Positions 16,434-23,869 of a stretch of 64,000 bases of DNA are shown here, in pieces (position 1 is the first letter of the stretch; every line of letters starts with the position of its first letter). Under the pieces are notes generated by a model that was not told where the DNA came from, did no database searches, and was given only the letters and a program-made list of their open reading frames with translations. The translations under genes and the position numbers were made by a program. The DNA is from Clostridiales bacterium (GTDB lineage Bacteria; Bacillota; Sulfobacillia; RBS10-35): the NCBI GenBank assembly GCA_018729555.1, contig JAHHQG010000024.1, forward strand, positions 1-64,000, read 5' to 3'.

Positions 16434-17314
16434 GCCGGGGCTGGCTGAAGGGCCATATGGCCCGGCAGCTCCGCCACCTTCGCGCCTACCTTTCCCAGGT
16501 GGACCTCCTCCTGGAGGTGGTGGATGCGAGGGCCCCCTACAGCACCCGGGAACGGGATCTTTTGCGCTGGGCGGGAGATAAACCCCGCTGGCTCCTTTTG
16601 GGAAAGAAGGACCGGGTCACGCCCCCGGATCTGGAGCGATGGCGGCGCTTCTACGAGGCCCGGGGGGAAAAGGTGCTGGCCTTTGCCGCAGGACCCCGGA
16701 CCGATGTGGGGGAAGTGCAAAAGGCCCTGGAGGAAGGGGTAAGGCAGCGCGGCAGCCCCCTTTCGGTGATGGTGGCGGGGATACCCAATGTGGGGAAGTC
16801 CTCCCTCATCAACGCCCTTTTGGGGAGGCGAAAAGCCGCCCGGGGGGCCAGGCCCGGCATCACCCGGGGTGCCCAGTGGATCCAAGGGGAAGGGATCCGT
16901 CTCCTGGACACCCCGGGGATTTTCTTTCCCCGGCACCGGAGCCCCCTTCACGCCCATAAGCTCCGGGTCTTGGAGTGCATCGGCGATGAGCTCTGGCCGG
17001 CCGAGGCGGCCGCTTTGTGGCTGGTGACGTACTTGGCGGAGCGCTATCCGCGGACCCTGGAGGTGGCCTTCGGCCTCTCCCGGGAAGAAGGAGAACCGGA
17101 GGATGTCCTCGAAGAGCTGGGGCGGAAGAAGGGGATGCTCCTTTCGGGCGGCCGGGTGGATCGGGAGCGGGCGGCTGCCTTCCTCATCCTGGCCTTCCGG
17201 GAAGGTAAGCTGGGAGACGTGATCCTGGAGGTGCCGGAGGATGTGGCCGGAGCGCCTGAGGATCGAAGGGGATCTATGGAGCCAGGGGTACCGCCTCGTG
17301 GCGGGCCTGGATGA
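16430..17314 (+). CDS. rbgA: ribosome biogenesis GTPase RbgA (YlqF)
   Basis: A protein of 294 residues, a circularly permuted GTPase for late 50S assembly. The order is G4 first (GKKD, residues 58-61), then G1 GIPNVGKSS (117-125) and G3 DTPG (160-163). The family normally has NKxD at G4; here Asn is Gly, which is unusual for guanine recognition. HMARQLRHLRAY at the start is typical. GTG 16430 overlaps lepB by 4 nt, and the frame stays open 74 nt into rnhB. Confidence 0.9.
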   Translation: MSRGWLKGHMARQLRHLRAYLSQVDLLLEVVDARAPYSTRERDLLRWAGDKPRWLLLGKKDRVTPPDLERWRRFYEARGEKVLAFAAGPRTDVGEVQKALEEGVRQRGSPLSVMVAGIPNVGKSSLINALLGRRKAARGARPGITRGAQWIQGEGIRLLDTPGIFFPRHRSPLHAHKLRVLECIGDELWPAEAAALWLVTYLAERYPRTLEVAFGLSREEGEPEDVLEELGRKKGMLLSGGRVDRERAAAFLILAFREGKLGDVILEVPEDVAGAPEDRRGSMEPGVPPRGGPG

Positions 17315-17852
17315 GGCAGGGCGAGGTCCCCTGGCGGGGCCTCTGGTGGTGGCGGCGGTGATCCTTCCGCCGGAATGGCACCATCCTGAGATCCAGGATT
17401 CCAAGAAGCTTTCGCCCAAGGAAAGGGCTCGCCTGGCGGAGATCATCCGGCAGGCGGCCCTGTCCTATTCTTTGGTGACGGTGGCGGCCGACGTCATCGA
17501 TACGGTGGGCCTCAGCCGGGCCTGGCATCAGGCGGTGCGGGCGGCGGTGCGGCGGCTTTCCCTGCCGCCCCAGGCGGTGCTGGTGGACGGCACCTGGAAG
17601 CCCGCCCTGGAAGTGCCCTTTTGGGCCATCCCCGGGGGGGACGACCGTTCCCAGACGGTGGCGGCGGCCTCCATCCTCGCCAAAGTCTACCGGGATCACC
17701 TTATGGCCCTTTACCACCGGCGCTGGCCCCAGTACGGCTTCGACCGCCACATGGGCTACGGGACCCGGGAGCACCGGGACGCCATCCGGCGCTACGGCCC
17801 GTCGCCCATCCATCGGTGGAGTTTTCGCTGGGAGGGCACCCTTCCTTCGTAG
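17241..17852 (+). CDS. rnhB: ribonuclease HII
   Basis: A protein of 203 residues that removes ribonucleotides from DNA-RNA hybrids. The RNase HII motif is VAGLDEAGRGPLAGPLVVAA (about residues 20-39), with further acidic ligands in VLVDGTWKP and AAASILAKVYRDHLM. The ATG at 17241 follows GCCGGAGG and is inside rbgA. It ends the conserved rpsP-to-rnhB block; the inverted duplication lies just downstream. Confidence 0.94.
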   Translation: MWPERLRIEGDLWSQGYRLVAGLDEAGRGPLAGPLVVAAVILPPEWHHPEIQDSKKLSPKERARLAEIIRQAALSYSLVTVAADVIDTVGLSRAWHQAVRAAVRRLSLPPQAVLVDGTWKPALEVPFWAIPGGDDRSQTVAAASILAKVYRDHLMALYHRRWPQYGFDRHMGYGTREHRDAIRRYGPSPIHRWSFRWEGTLPS

Positions 17853-17894
17853 CCCCGGCCTTGGACCAGTTGGTGCCGATCCGAAACTCCATGG

Positions 17895-18067
17895 CTGGCC
17901 CTCTTCCAGCTGCAAGCGCACGATCTCCCGGTAAAGGCCCGGCCGTTGCATGAGCTCGTCATGGGTTCCCTCCTGGACGATCCGGCCCCGGTCCAGCACC
18001 AGGATCCGGTCGGCCATGAGGACAGTGGACAGGCGATGGGCCACCACAAAAGCCGTCCGCCCCTCCA
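17895..18067 (-). repeat. 173-bp perfect inverted duplicate of an ABC-transporter gene 3' end
   Basis: Read on the - strand, these 173 bases are identical to 20287-20459, the end of the ABC gene at 18732-20480, encoding from about EGRTAFVVAHRLSTV through REIVRLQLEEGQ. Identity stops abruptly at both ends. The copy has no start of its own, so it is a fragment and not a gene. It fills most of the 281-bp gap between rnhB and the next gene; the remaining bases show nothing recognisable. Confidence 0.93.
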
Positions 18068-18133
18068 GCGGCGCCCTCTGGAAAGGAGCCTGAGATTGCG
18101 ATAGCTTAAGGCTGACGAGGAGGAGATGGCGAC

Positions 18134-18454
18134 ATGGCGCTGGAGATCACCAAGCCGGCCCTACAGCAGCTGAAGACCCTCTGGGAGAAGGAAGGGGACC
18201 CGAAGCCTTACCTAAGGATCCTCATCCAGCACCGCTGCCATTGCGGCAACGTCCACTTCGGCATGGGCTGGGACGACCGCCAGGAAGGGGACTGGGTCCT
18301 GGAGATGGAAGGCCTTCCCATCGCGGTGGACCCGGAGACCTATCCCTATCTGGAAGAAGCCCAGGTGGATTGGCTGGATGACGGGGTGCGCCAGGGGTTT
18401 GTGCTGAGGCGTCCCTCCAGCGGCGGGGGCTGCGGCTGCGGTGGGCACGGCTGA
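18134..18454 (+). CDS. A-type iron-sulfur carrier-like protein (HesB/IscA fold)
   Basis: A protein of 106 residues. YLRILIQ, WDDRQEGDWVLEMEGLPIAV, a VDP near residue 65, and a C-terminal CGCG (Cys100, Cys102) match the HesB/IscA/ErpA layout of proteins that pass Fe-S clusters to targets. The first conserved Cys lies in an unusual HRCHCG (Cys35, Cys37) instead of the normal single-Cys context. AGGAGGAG sits 8 nt before the ATG. No isc or suf genes are nearby. Family assignment is likely; the role is unproven. Confidence 0.75.
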   Translation: MALEITKPALQQLKTLWEKEGDPKPYLRILIQHRCHCGNVHFGMGWDDRQEGDWVLEMEGLPIAVDPETYPYLEEAQVDWLDDGVRQGFVLRRPSSGGGCGCGGHG

Positions 18455-18668
18455 CGAAAGTTCCAAGGAGAACACCGAAGGAAAGAAGGGCCAAGGGCGC
18501 ACCTTCGATAGCGGCACCCTTGGCCTTTTGATCATGCTGGCCGGGGCAGCCATCGTGTGGAAGGCGCCGGTCCTGGCCGATATCTTTCATACGTCCCCTG
18601 CCCTTTTCGGGGCGGGAGGGGTTCTTCTCTCGGTCTTTGGCCTTTCGGTGCAGCGCCAGCGGCGCTGA
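18441..18668 (+). CDS. small two-pass membrane protein, unknown
   Basis: A protein of 75 residues with a GTG start overlapping the previous gene by 14 nt. A charged N-terminus (about 1-23) is followed by hydrophobic segments at about 25-45 and 50-67 and a basic tail QRQRR. No family is recognised. Overlap with the Fe-S carrier-like gene suggests co-translation; it could be spurious given its size. Confidence 0.5.
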   Translation: MGTADESSKENTEGKKGQGRTFDSGTLGLLIMLAGAAIVWKAPVLADIFHTSPALFGAGGVLLSVFGLSVQRQRR

Positions 18669-18693
18669 TCTTTCGCCCCTCGAAGAAATCCCC

Positions 18694-18699
18694 TATAAT
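18694..18699 (+). promoter_or_regulatory. -10 box of the ABC exporter operon
   Basis: A perfect TATAAT lies 33 nt before the ABC-transporter ATG in a locally AT-rich stretch. The -35 at 17-nt spacing is weak (TTTCGC, 18671-18676), so an activator may be needed. An AGGAGGT ribosome-binding site follows at 18720-18726. Confidence 0.55.
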
Positions 18700-18731
18700 G
18701 ATGATGTTGAGATTTTAGCAGGAGGTGGCGG

Positions 18732-20480
18732 ATGAACCCCCTCTGGCGGATCTTGCGTTACATGAAACCCCACCGGCGCTACCTCATGGTGGCGGTGGGG
18801 GCTCTTTTGGTGGCGACCGCCATGGACCTGGCGGCGCCGACGGTGACCCGGTACGCCGTGGATTTCGTCCTGGGGTCGCAGCATTACCAGTGGCTGGGGT
18901 GGTTTGCCGCCGCCATCCTGGCGGTGGCGGGGATCAAAGGGACCTTTTGGTTCTTCCAGCGCTACTCCATGGCCTATCTGTCGCAGCGGGTCATCTTCGA
19001 TGTGCGGGAAGATCTCTACGCCCAGCTGCAGCGCCTCTCCTTCCGCTTTTACGATCGGGCCCAGACGGGCCAGCTGATGAGCCGGGTGGCCCAGGATGTG
19101 GAGCTTTTGCGGCGCTTCATCGGGTTTGGCCTCCTGATGCTGGTGAGCCAGGGGCTCCTCTTTCTGGCCGTCCTCACCTATCTCTTTCTGCTGGATCCCC
19201 TCCTGACGGCCCTGGTGTTGCCGGTGGTCCCTCTTTTGATCCTCAACATCTGGCATTTCAACCGCACCGTCCGGCCCAAATACCAGGAGATCCAGCAGCG
19301 CCAGGCGGACATCACGGCGGTGCTGCAGGAAAACGTGGCGGGGGTTCGGGTGGTGCGGGCCTTTACGGCGGAAGATCATGAGATCCAGAAGTTCGACCGG
19401 GTGAACCGCGCCTACCTGGACCAGAACTTGGAGGCGGCTCGCCTTCGGGCTTTTTGGTTTCCCCTCATGAGCCTGACGGCCGATTTGGGGGTGGCGGTGG
19501 TGCTGGCGTTGGGGGGCTGGCAGGTGGCCCGGGGCGTCATCAGCTTGGGTTCCTTTGTGGCCTTCTTGCAGCTCCTGGGGATGCTCTTCATGCCCCTCCG
19601 GCAGATGGGCTGGCTGGTGAACATGGGGTCCCGGGCGGTGGCGGCCGGGGTGAGGATCTTCCAGCTGATGGACGAAAAGGCCGATGTGGTGGAAAAGCCG
19701 GGGGCCAAGCCCTTGCCCAAGGTGCGGGGGGAGGTCCGCTTCGAAGGGGTCTACTTCCGCTATCACGAGGATAGCCCCTGGGCGTTGGAGGGCGTCGATT
19801 TTGTGGTGCGGCCCGGGGAGACGGTGGCCCTTTTGGGAGCCACAGGCTCGGGGAAGACCAGCATCTTGCAGCTGATCCCCCGCTTTTACGACGTCGACCG
19901 GGGAGCCGTTCGGGTGGACGGCCACGACGTGCGGGATGTGAAGCTGGCCGATCTCAGGGGCCATATCGGGATCGTTCCCCAGGAGACCTTCCTCTTTTCC
20001 GCCACCATTGCGGAAAACATCGGGTATGGCCGCCCCGGGGCCAGCCGCGAGGAGATCATCGCGGCGGCCAAGGCGGCCCAGATCCACGATTTCATCATGT
20101 CCCTTCCCCAGGGGTACGACACCATGGTGGGGGAGCGAGGGATCGGCCTGTCGGGAGGGCAAAAGCAGCGGGTGGCCATCGCCCGGGCCCTCCTCCTCGA
20201 CCCGGCCATCCTCCTCTTGGACGAGGCCACCTCCAGCGTGGATGCGGAGACGGAAGCCCTCATCCGTGAGGCCCTGCGGCGCCTCATGGAGGGGCGGACG
20301 GCTTTTGTGGTGGCCCATCGCCTGTCCACTGTCCTCATGGCCGACCGGATCCTGGTGCTGGACCGGGGCCGGATCGTCCAGGAGGGAACCCATGACGAGC
20401 TCATGCAACGGCCGGGCCTTTACCGGGAGATCGTGCGCTTGCAGCTGGAAGAGGGCCAGGCTCGGGCGGGGGGTATGTAA
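18732..20480 (+). CDS. ABC exporter half-transporter, subunit 1
   Basis: A protein of 582 residues: six membrane helices (about 15-310) and a nucleotide-binding domain (about 335-570), the type-IV exporter architecture of multidrug/lipid transporters. It has Walker A LLGATGSGKTS, signature LSGGQKQRVAIARAL, Walker B ILLLDEATSSVD with the catalytic Glu, and H-loop VVAHR. The next gene encodes a second half-transporter, so a BmrCD-like heterodimer is likely; substrate unknown. The last 173 bp before the final few codons are duplicated in inverse orientation at 17895-18067. Confidence 0.9.
   Translation: MNPLWRILRYMKPHRRYLMVAVGALLVATAMDLAAPTVTRYAVDFVLGSQHYQWLGWFAAAILAVAGIKGTFWFFQRYSMAYLSQRVIFDVREDLYAQLQRLSFRFYDRAQTGQLMSRVAQDVELLRRFIGFGLLMLVSQGLLFLAVLTYLFLLDPLLTALVLPVVPLLILNIWHFNRTVRPKYQEIQQRQADITAVLQENVAGVRVVRAFTAEDHEIQKFDRVNRAYLDQNLEAARLRAFWFPLMSLTADLGVAVVLALGGWQVARGVISLGSFVAFLQLLGMLFMPLRQMGWLVNMGSRAVAAGVRIFQLMDEKADVVEKPGAKPLPKVRGEVRFEGVYFRYHEDSPWALEGVDFVVRPGETVALLGATGSGKTSILQLIPRFYDVDRGAVRVDGHDVRDVKLADLRGHIGIVPQETFLFSATIAENIGYGRPGASREEIIAAAKAAQIHDFIMSLPQGYDTMVGERGIGLSGGQKQRVAIARALLLDPAILLLDEATSSVDAETEALIREALRRLMEGRTAFVVAHRLSTVLMADRILVLDRGRIVQEGTHDELMQRPGLYREIVRLQLEEGQARAGGM
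20287..20459 (+). repeat. arm of the 173-bp inverted duplication
   Basis: This is the + strand copy of 17895-18067, lying within the nucleotide-binding-domain end of the first ABC gene. The arms are separated by 2219 bp, holding the Fe-S carrier-like gene, the small membrane protein and most of the ABC gene. Confidence 0.93.
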
Positions 20481-20483
20481 GGC

Positions 20484-22310
20484 ATGTGGCAGCTGATGCA
20501 CCAGAGCGGTGAACGGGCGCCCTTCAACTGGTCCACCTTCCGTCGGCTGGTGAGCTACCTGGCACCCTACAAAGGCCACGTGCTGGCGGCCGCCGTGGCC
20601 CTCCTGGTGGCCCAGGCGGCCCTCATGTTGGGGCCCTACATCACGGCGCAGGCCATCGACCGCTACCTGACCCCGGCCCTCGCCGCCAGGGAAAAAGGGC
20701 TTCCGGTGCCGGGGGGGACCTTAAGCGGACTTATCCTTTTGGGCCTCCTCTACTGGGGCCTTTCCCTTCTCTCGTGGCTGGGAAACTATCTCGAGATCTA
20801 CTTCATGTCCTATGCGGGACAAAGGGCCATCTACGAGCTCCGGGACCGGATCTACCGCCATTTGCAGCGGCTTTCCTTCCGCTTCTTCGATCGGCAGCCC
20901 ACGGGGGTCATCATGTCCCGGGTGACCAACGACATCAACACCATCGAGGAGATGCTGACCTCCAGCATCCTGACGGTCCTGGCGAGCCTTTTCAGCTTCA
21001 CCTTCATCGTGGCCATCATGCTGACCATGAACTGGAGGTTGGCCCTGGCGTCCTTTACCGTCCTCCCCTTTTTGATGGCGGCCATCTGGTACTTCAGCGA
21101 AAGGGTGCGGGCGGCCTACGACCGGGTGCGCAACACCATCGCCCATGTCTACGCCAACCTCCAGGAAAGCATCTCGGGCATCAAGGTGACCCAGTCCTTT
21201 AGGCGGGAAGCGGTGAACCAGGAGCGGTTTTCCAGCGTCAACGAGCGCAATTTCCAGGCCAACATGCAGGCAGAAAGCTTGAACGCCGTCTTTATGCCGG
21301 TGGTGGACCTCATCGGGGCCATGGGCACGGCCATCATCCTCTGGTACGGCGGGCGCCTCGTCATCGGGGGCGATCTGGAGGTGGGGGTGCTGGTGGCCTT
21401 CCTCCAGTACATGGACCGCTTCTACCGGCCCATGCGGGAGATGGCCATGTTCTACAACCAGATGCAGGCGGCCATGGCGGCGGCCGATAAGGTGTTTGCG
21501 GTGCTGGATGAAGAGCCGGAGGTGAAGGATCCCGAGATGCCCTTGGTACTGCCGAAGGTGCGGGGGGACGTGGAGTTTGAGAACGTCCGCTTCGGCTACA
21601 AAGAGGGGGAAGAGGTCCTCCACGGCATCTCCTTCAAGGTGGAGGCGGGGCAGAAGGTGGCCCTGGTGGGCCATACGGGGGCCGGGAAATCCAGCATCAT
21701 CAACCTGTTGGCCCGCTTCTACGATCCCTGGGAGGGCCGCATCCTTCTCGACGGCCATGATCTCCGGGAGTTTTCCCAGCGGGAGCTCCGCCGCCACATG
21801 GGGATCGTCCTCCAGGATACCTTCCTCTTCTCAGGGACGGTGGCGGAGAACATCCGCTACGGGCGGCCCGGGGCTTCCATGGAGGAAGTGGTGGCGGCGG
21901 CCCAAGCGGTGGGGGCCCATGAGTTCATCGAGCGGCTCCCCCAGGGATACGACACGGTGGTCCACGAACGGGGAAGCCTTCTTTCCGTAGGCCAGCGGCA
22001 GCTGGTGGCCTTTGCCCGGGCCCTTCTCCGCGATCCAAGAGTCCTCATCCTCGACGAGGCCACCTCCAACATCGACGTGGCCACGGAGCTCCTCATCCAA
22101 AAGGCCCTTCGCACCCTCCTCAAGGGAAGGACCGCCTTCATCATCGCCCATCGCCTCTCCACCGTGCGGGAAGCCGACCTCATCCTGGTGATGGAAAAGG
22201 GTTACCTGGTGGATATGGGGACCCATGACGAGCTTTTGGCCCGGCCTGGCCATTACCGCACCCTCCACGAAGCCCAGTTCAAGAGCGCCAGCCTTCTCGC
22301 GGGGAACTGA
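20484..22310 (+). CDS. ABC exporter half-transporter, subunit 2 (degenerate signature)
   Basis: A protein of 608 residues: six membrane helices (about 30-335) with an extra loop near residues 65-80, then a nucleotide-binding domain (about 360-595). Walker A VGHTGAGKSS, Walker B VLILDEATSNID and H-loop IIAHRLSTV are intact, but the signature reads LLSVGQRQLVAFARALL instead of LSGGQ, as in one partner of heterodimeric exporters. It starts 3 nt after subunit 1 and ends exactly against the stop of the convergent lipoprotein gene. Confidence 0.9.
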   Translation: MWQLMHQSGERAPFNWSTFRRLVSYLAPYKGHVLAAAVALLVAQAALMLGPYITAQAIDRYLTPALAAREKGLPVPGGTLSGLILLGLLYWGLSLLSWLGNYLEIYFMSYAGQRAIYELRDRIYRHLQRLSFRFFDRQPTGVIMSRVTNDINTIEEMLTSSILTVLASLFSFTFIVAIMLTMNWRLALASFTVLPFLMAAIWYFSERVRAAYDRVRNTIAHVYANLQESISGIKVTQSFRREAVNQERFSSVNERNFQANMQAESLNAVFMPVVDLIGAMGTAIILWYGGRLVIGGDLEVGVLVAFLQYMDRFYRPMREMAMFYNQMQAAMAAADKVFAVLDEEPEVKDPEMPLVLPKVRGDVEFENVRFGYKEGEEVLHGISFKVEAGQKVALVGHTGAGKSSIINLLARFYDPWEGRILLDGHDLREFSQRELRRHMGIVLQDTFLFSGTVAENIRYGRPGASMEEVVAAAQAVGAHEFIERLPQGYDTVVHERGSLLSVGQRQLVAFARALLRDPRVLILDEATSNIDVATELLIQKALRTLLKGRTAFIIAHRLSTVREADLILVMEKGYLVDMGTHDELLARPGHYRTLHEAQFKSASLLAGN

Positions 22311-22847
22311 TCAGGGGACGCCGTTGGGTTTCAGGGAAACCACCATGGGGCTGAATCCCCGCGGGGCCACCACCAGGAGCCAGCTCGAGGCCTGGGGGTC
22401 GGCTTCAAAGGTGAGGGTGGCCCGGAAGGTCTTTTGGGGCGCGAGGAGCCATGGGGTCCCCTTCCGGAGTTCCACCGCCTCCACCCGGTACACCTTTCGT
22501 TCCGACGGGAGCTGGCTATGGAGTTCAAAGCGCAGGACCTCCAGGAGATCCAAGGGGTCCTTCCCGCTGTTGGTCAAATCCAAGTCCACCGCCAGCCAGC
22601 GGGAGCCGGGATCCAGCTTTTCGGCAGGGCCGGCGGAGGTCCAGCGGGCGCCGCGGACCTTGAGGGTGAGGGGTCCGACGCCGCCGACGCCTCCCGGGGG
22701 GATCCAGTGGGCGGCGGCGAGGTTGGCAGCCTCCTCTTGGTCGATGAAGCTTCGCTCGACCACGGCGCGGGCCAGAGGGTCGGCGCCGCAGGCCGCCAGG
22801 ACCAGAAACGGGGCTAGGATGAGGAAGGCTAGGACCTTTGGTTTCAC
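22311..22847 (-). CDS. lipoprotein with a DUF4352-like domain
   Basis: A protein of 178 residues from a GTG at 22847. A lipoprotein signal peptide is clear: KPKVLAFLILAPFLVLAAC, with the lipobox Cys near residue 20, so it should be anchored outside the membrane. The rest has the beta-strand pattern of DUF4352-type immunoglobulin-like domains (SRWLAVDLDLTNSGKDPLDL, later strands ending in SLKPNGV). No catalytic motif. A start 15 codons upstream is possible but does not improve the signal peptide. The function is unknown. Confidence 0.75.
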   Translation of the reverse strand: MKPKVLAFLILAPFLVLAACGADPLARAVVERSFIDQEEAANLAAAHWIPPGGVGGVGPLTLKVRGARWTSAGPAEKLDPGSRWLAVDLDLTNSGKDPLDLLEVLRFELHSQLPSERKVYRVEAVELRKGTPWLLAPQKTFRATLTFEADPQASSWLLVVAPRGFSPMVVSLKPNGVP

Positions 22848-22983
22848 TACCGTTCCCCACTTTCCGGTAGGTCTCAGTGGATGTGGCTGCAAGCGGATAA
22901 CAATAGTCTTCTTGGCACCTTGGAAGAAATCCTTCCCCGTCCTCGGGGAGGGAAAGGCGGGGGCTCCGGCGAATCCAGAGGGT

Positions 22984-23811
22984 ATGGTACAATATGGAAA
23001 AGACAGAGGTTTTCTCGCCTACCACGAAGCCGGCATCTTCTTACCCCGCCACTGGGCAAAGCTTATGGCCCGATACCCCGGAGGCATTCCCTTGGACCGA
23101 AAGCCTCCCTTCGACCCGGCGGAGCGGGGTATCCGGGTTCTCATCCGGGGGGAGGCGGGATACCCGGAAGGGTTCGACGATCTCCGCCACCTGGATCCCC
23201 GGGAAGGTCCGCCGGTCCTTTTGCAGATGCGGGGAGAGCTTTTCCCCGGAGAAAAATACGTGACCTTGGTGGGGGCCCGCCGGAGCGATCCTTCCACGTT
23301 GGAGCGGGCCCGCCGGTGGGCGAGGCGCCTGGCGGAAGAGGGCGTGGTGGTGGTGAGCGGCCTTGCCCGGGGGGTGGACGGGGCATGCCACCGGGGGGCC
23401 CTGGAGGGAGGCGGGCGGACGGTGGCCCTTTTGGGAAGCGGCCTGGGGTGCATCTATCCGCCGGAGCATGAGGAGCTGGCGGAGGCCATCGCCCAAAGGG
23501 GGGCCCTTTTGAGCGAGTTTCCTTACGGGATGAAGCCTCGGCCCTTCCATTTCCCCTTTCGGAACCGGCTTTTGGCGGCCTTCTCGCCGTTGACGGTGGT
23601 GGTCCAGGCCGGTGCCCAAAGCGGGGCCCTCCACACGGCGGAGTATGCCCAATCCCTCGGGCGAGGGGTGGCGGCCTTGCCGGGGCCGGTGGAGGATCCC
23701 CTTTATGAGGGGAGCAACCGGCTTTTGCAGGAAGGGGCGCATCCGGTGACGTCGGTGGAGGATATCCTTTTTCTCTGGCGGCTATATGCTGGGGGCAGGG
23801 AAAGGGATTGA
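22984..23811 (+). CDS. dprA: DNA-processing protein DprA (short form)
   Basis: A protein of 275 residues matching the Rossmann-like DprA core that loads RecA on incoming single-stranded DNA: VTLVGARRSDPSTLERARR, VVVSGLARGVDGACHRGAL, TVALLGSGLGCIYPPEH, LLSEFP and FPFRNRLLAAFS. The N-terminal SAM/helix-hairpin-helix part of longer DprA proteins is absent, as is any clear C-terminal winged helix. The start is uncertain: ATG 22984 has only a weak ribosome-binding site and overlaps an extended -10-like TGGTACAAT (22985-22993). Confidence 0.85.
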   Translation: MVQYGKDRGFLAYHEAGIFLPRHWAKLMARYPGGIPLDRKPPFDPAERGIRVLIRGEAGYPEGFDDLRHLDPREGPPVLLQMRGELFPGEKYVTLVGARRSDPSTLERARRWARRLAEEGVVVVSGLARGVDGACHRGALEGGGRTVALLGSGLGCIYPPEHEELAEAIAQRGALLSEFPYGMKPRPFHFPFRNRLLAAFSPLTVVVQAGAQSGALHTAEYAQSLGRGVAALPGPVEDPLYEGSNRLLQEGAHPVTSVEDILFLWRLYAGGRERD

Positions 23812-23815
23812 ACGG

Positions 23816-23844
23816 TTGTTCCCTTTCTTCCTGCCGACTATAAT
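23816..23844 (+). promoter_or_regulatory. sigma-A-type promoter of topA
   Basis: TTGTTC (23816-23821), a 17-nt spacer and a perfect TATAAT (23839-23844) lie just before topA. The transcript should begin near 23851, leaving a leader of about 20 nt with GGAGAGG before the GTG. Confidence 0.75.
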
Positions 23845-23869
23845 GCCCTAGCGAAATGGAGAGGATCGG

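Noticed and set aside
17853-18133. Insertion sequence between rnhB and the Fe-S carrier-like gene
   Set aside because: The content is an inverted copy of a neighbouring gene end, without transposase, terminal repeats or target duplication.
18693-20579. A 628-codon open frame on the - strand
   Set aside because: It lies wholly opposite a clear ABC-transporter gene; long antisense frames arise from GC-rich codon bias. Similar shadows occur opposite fliI, polC, proS, topA and hslU.
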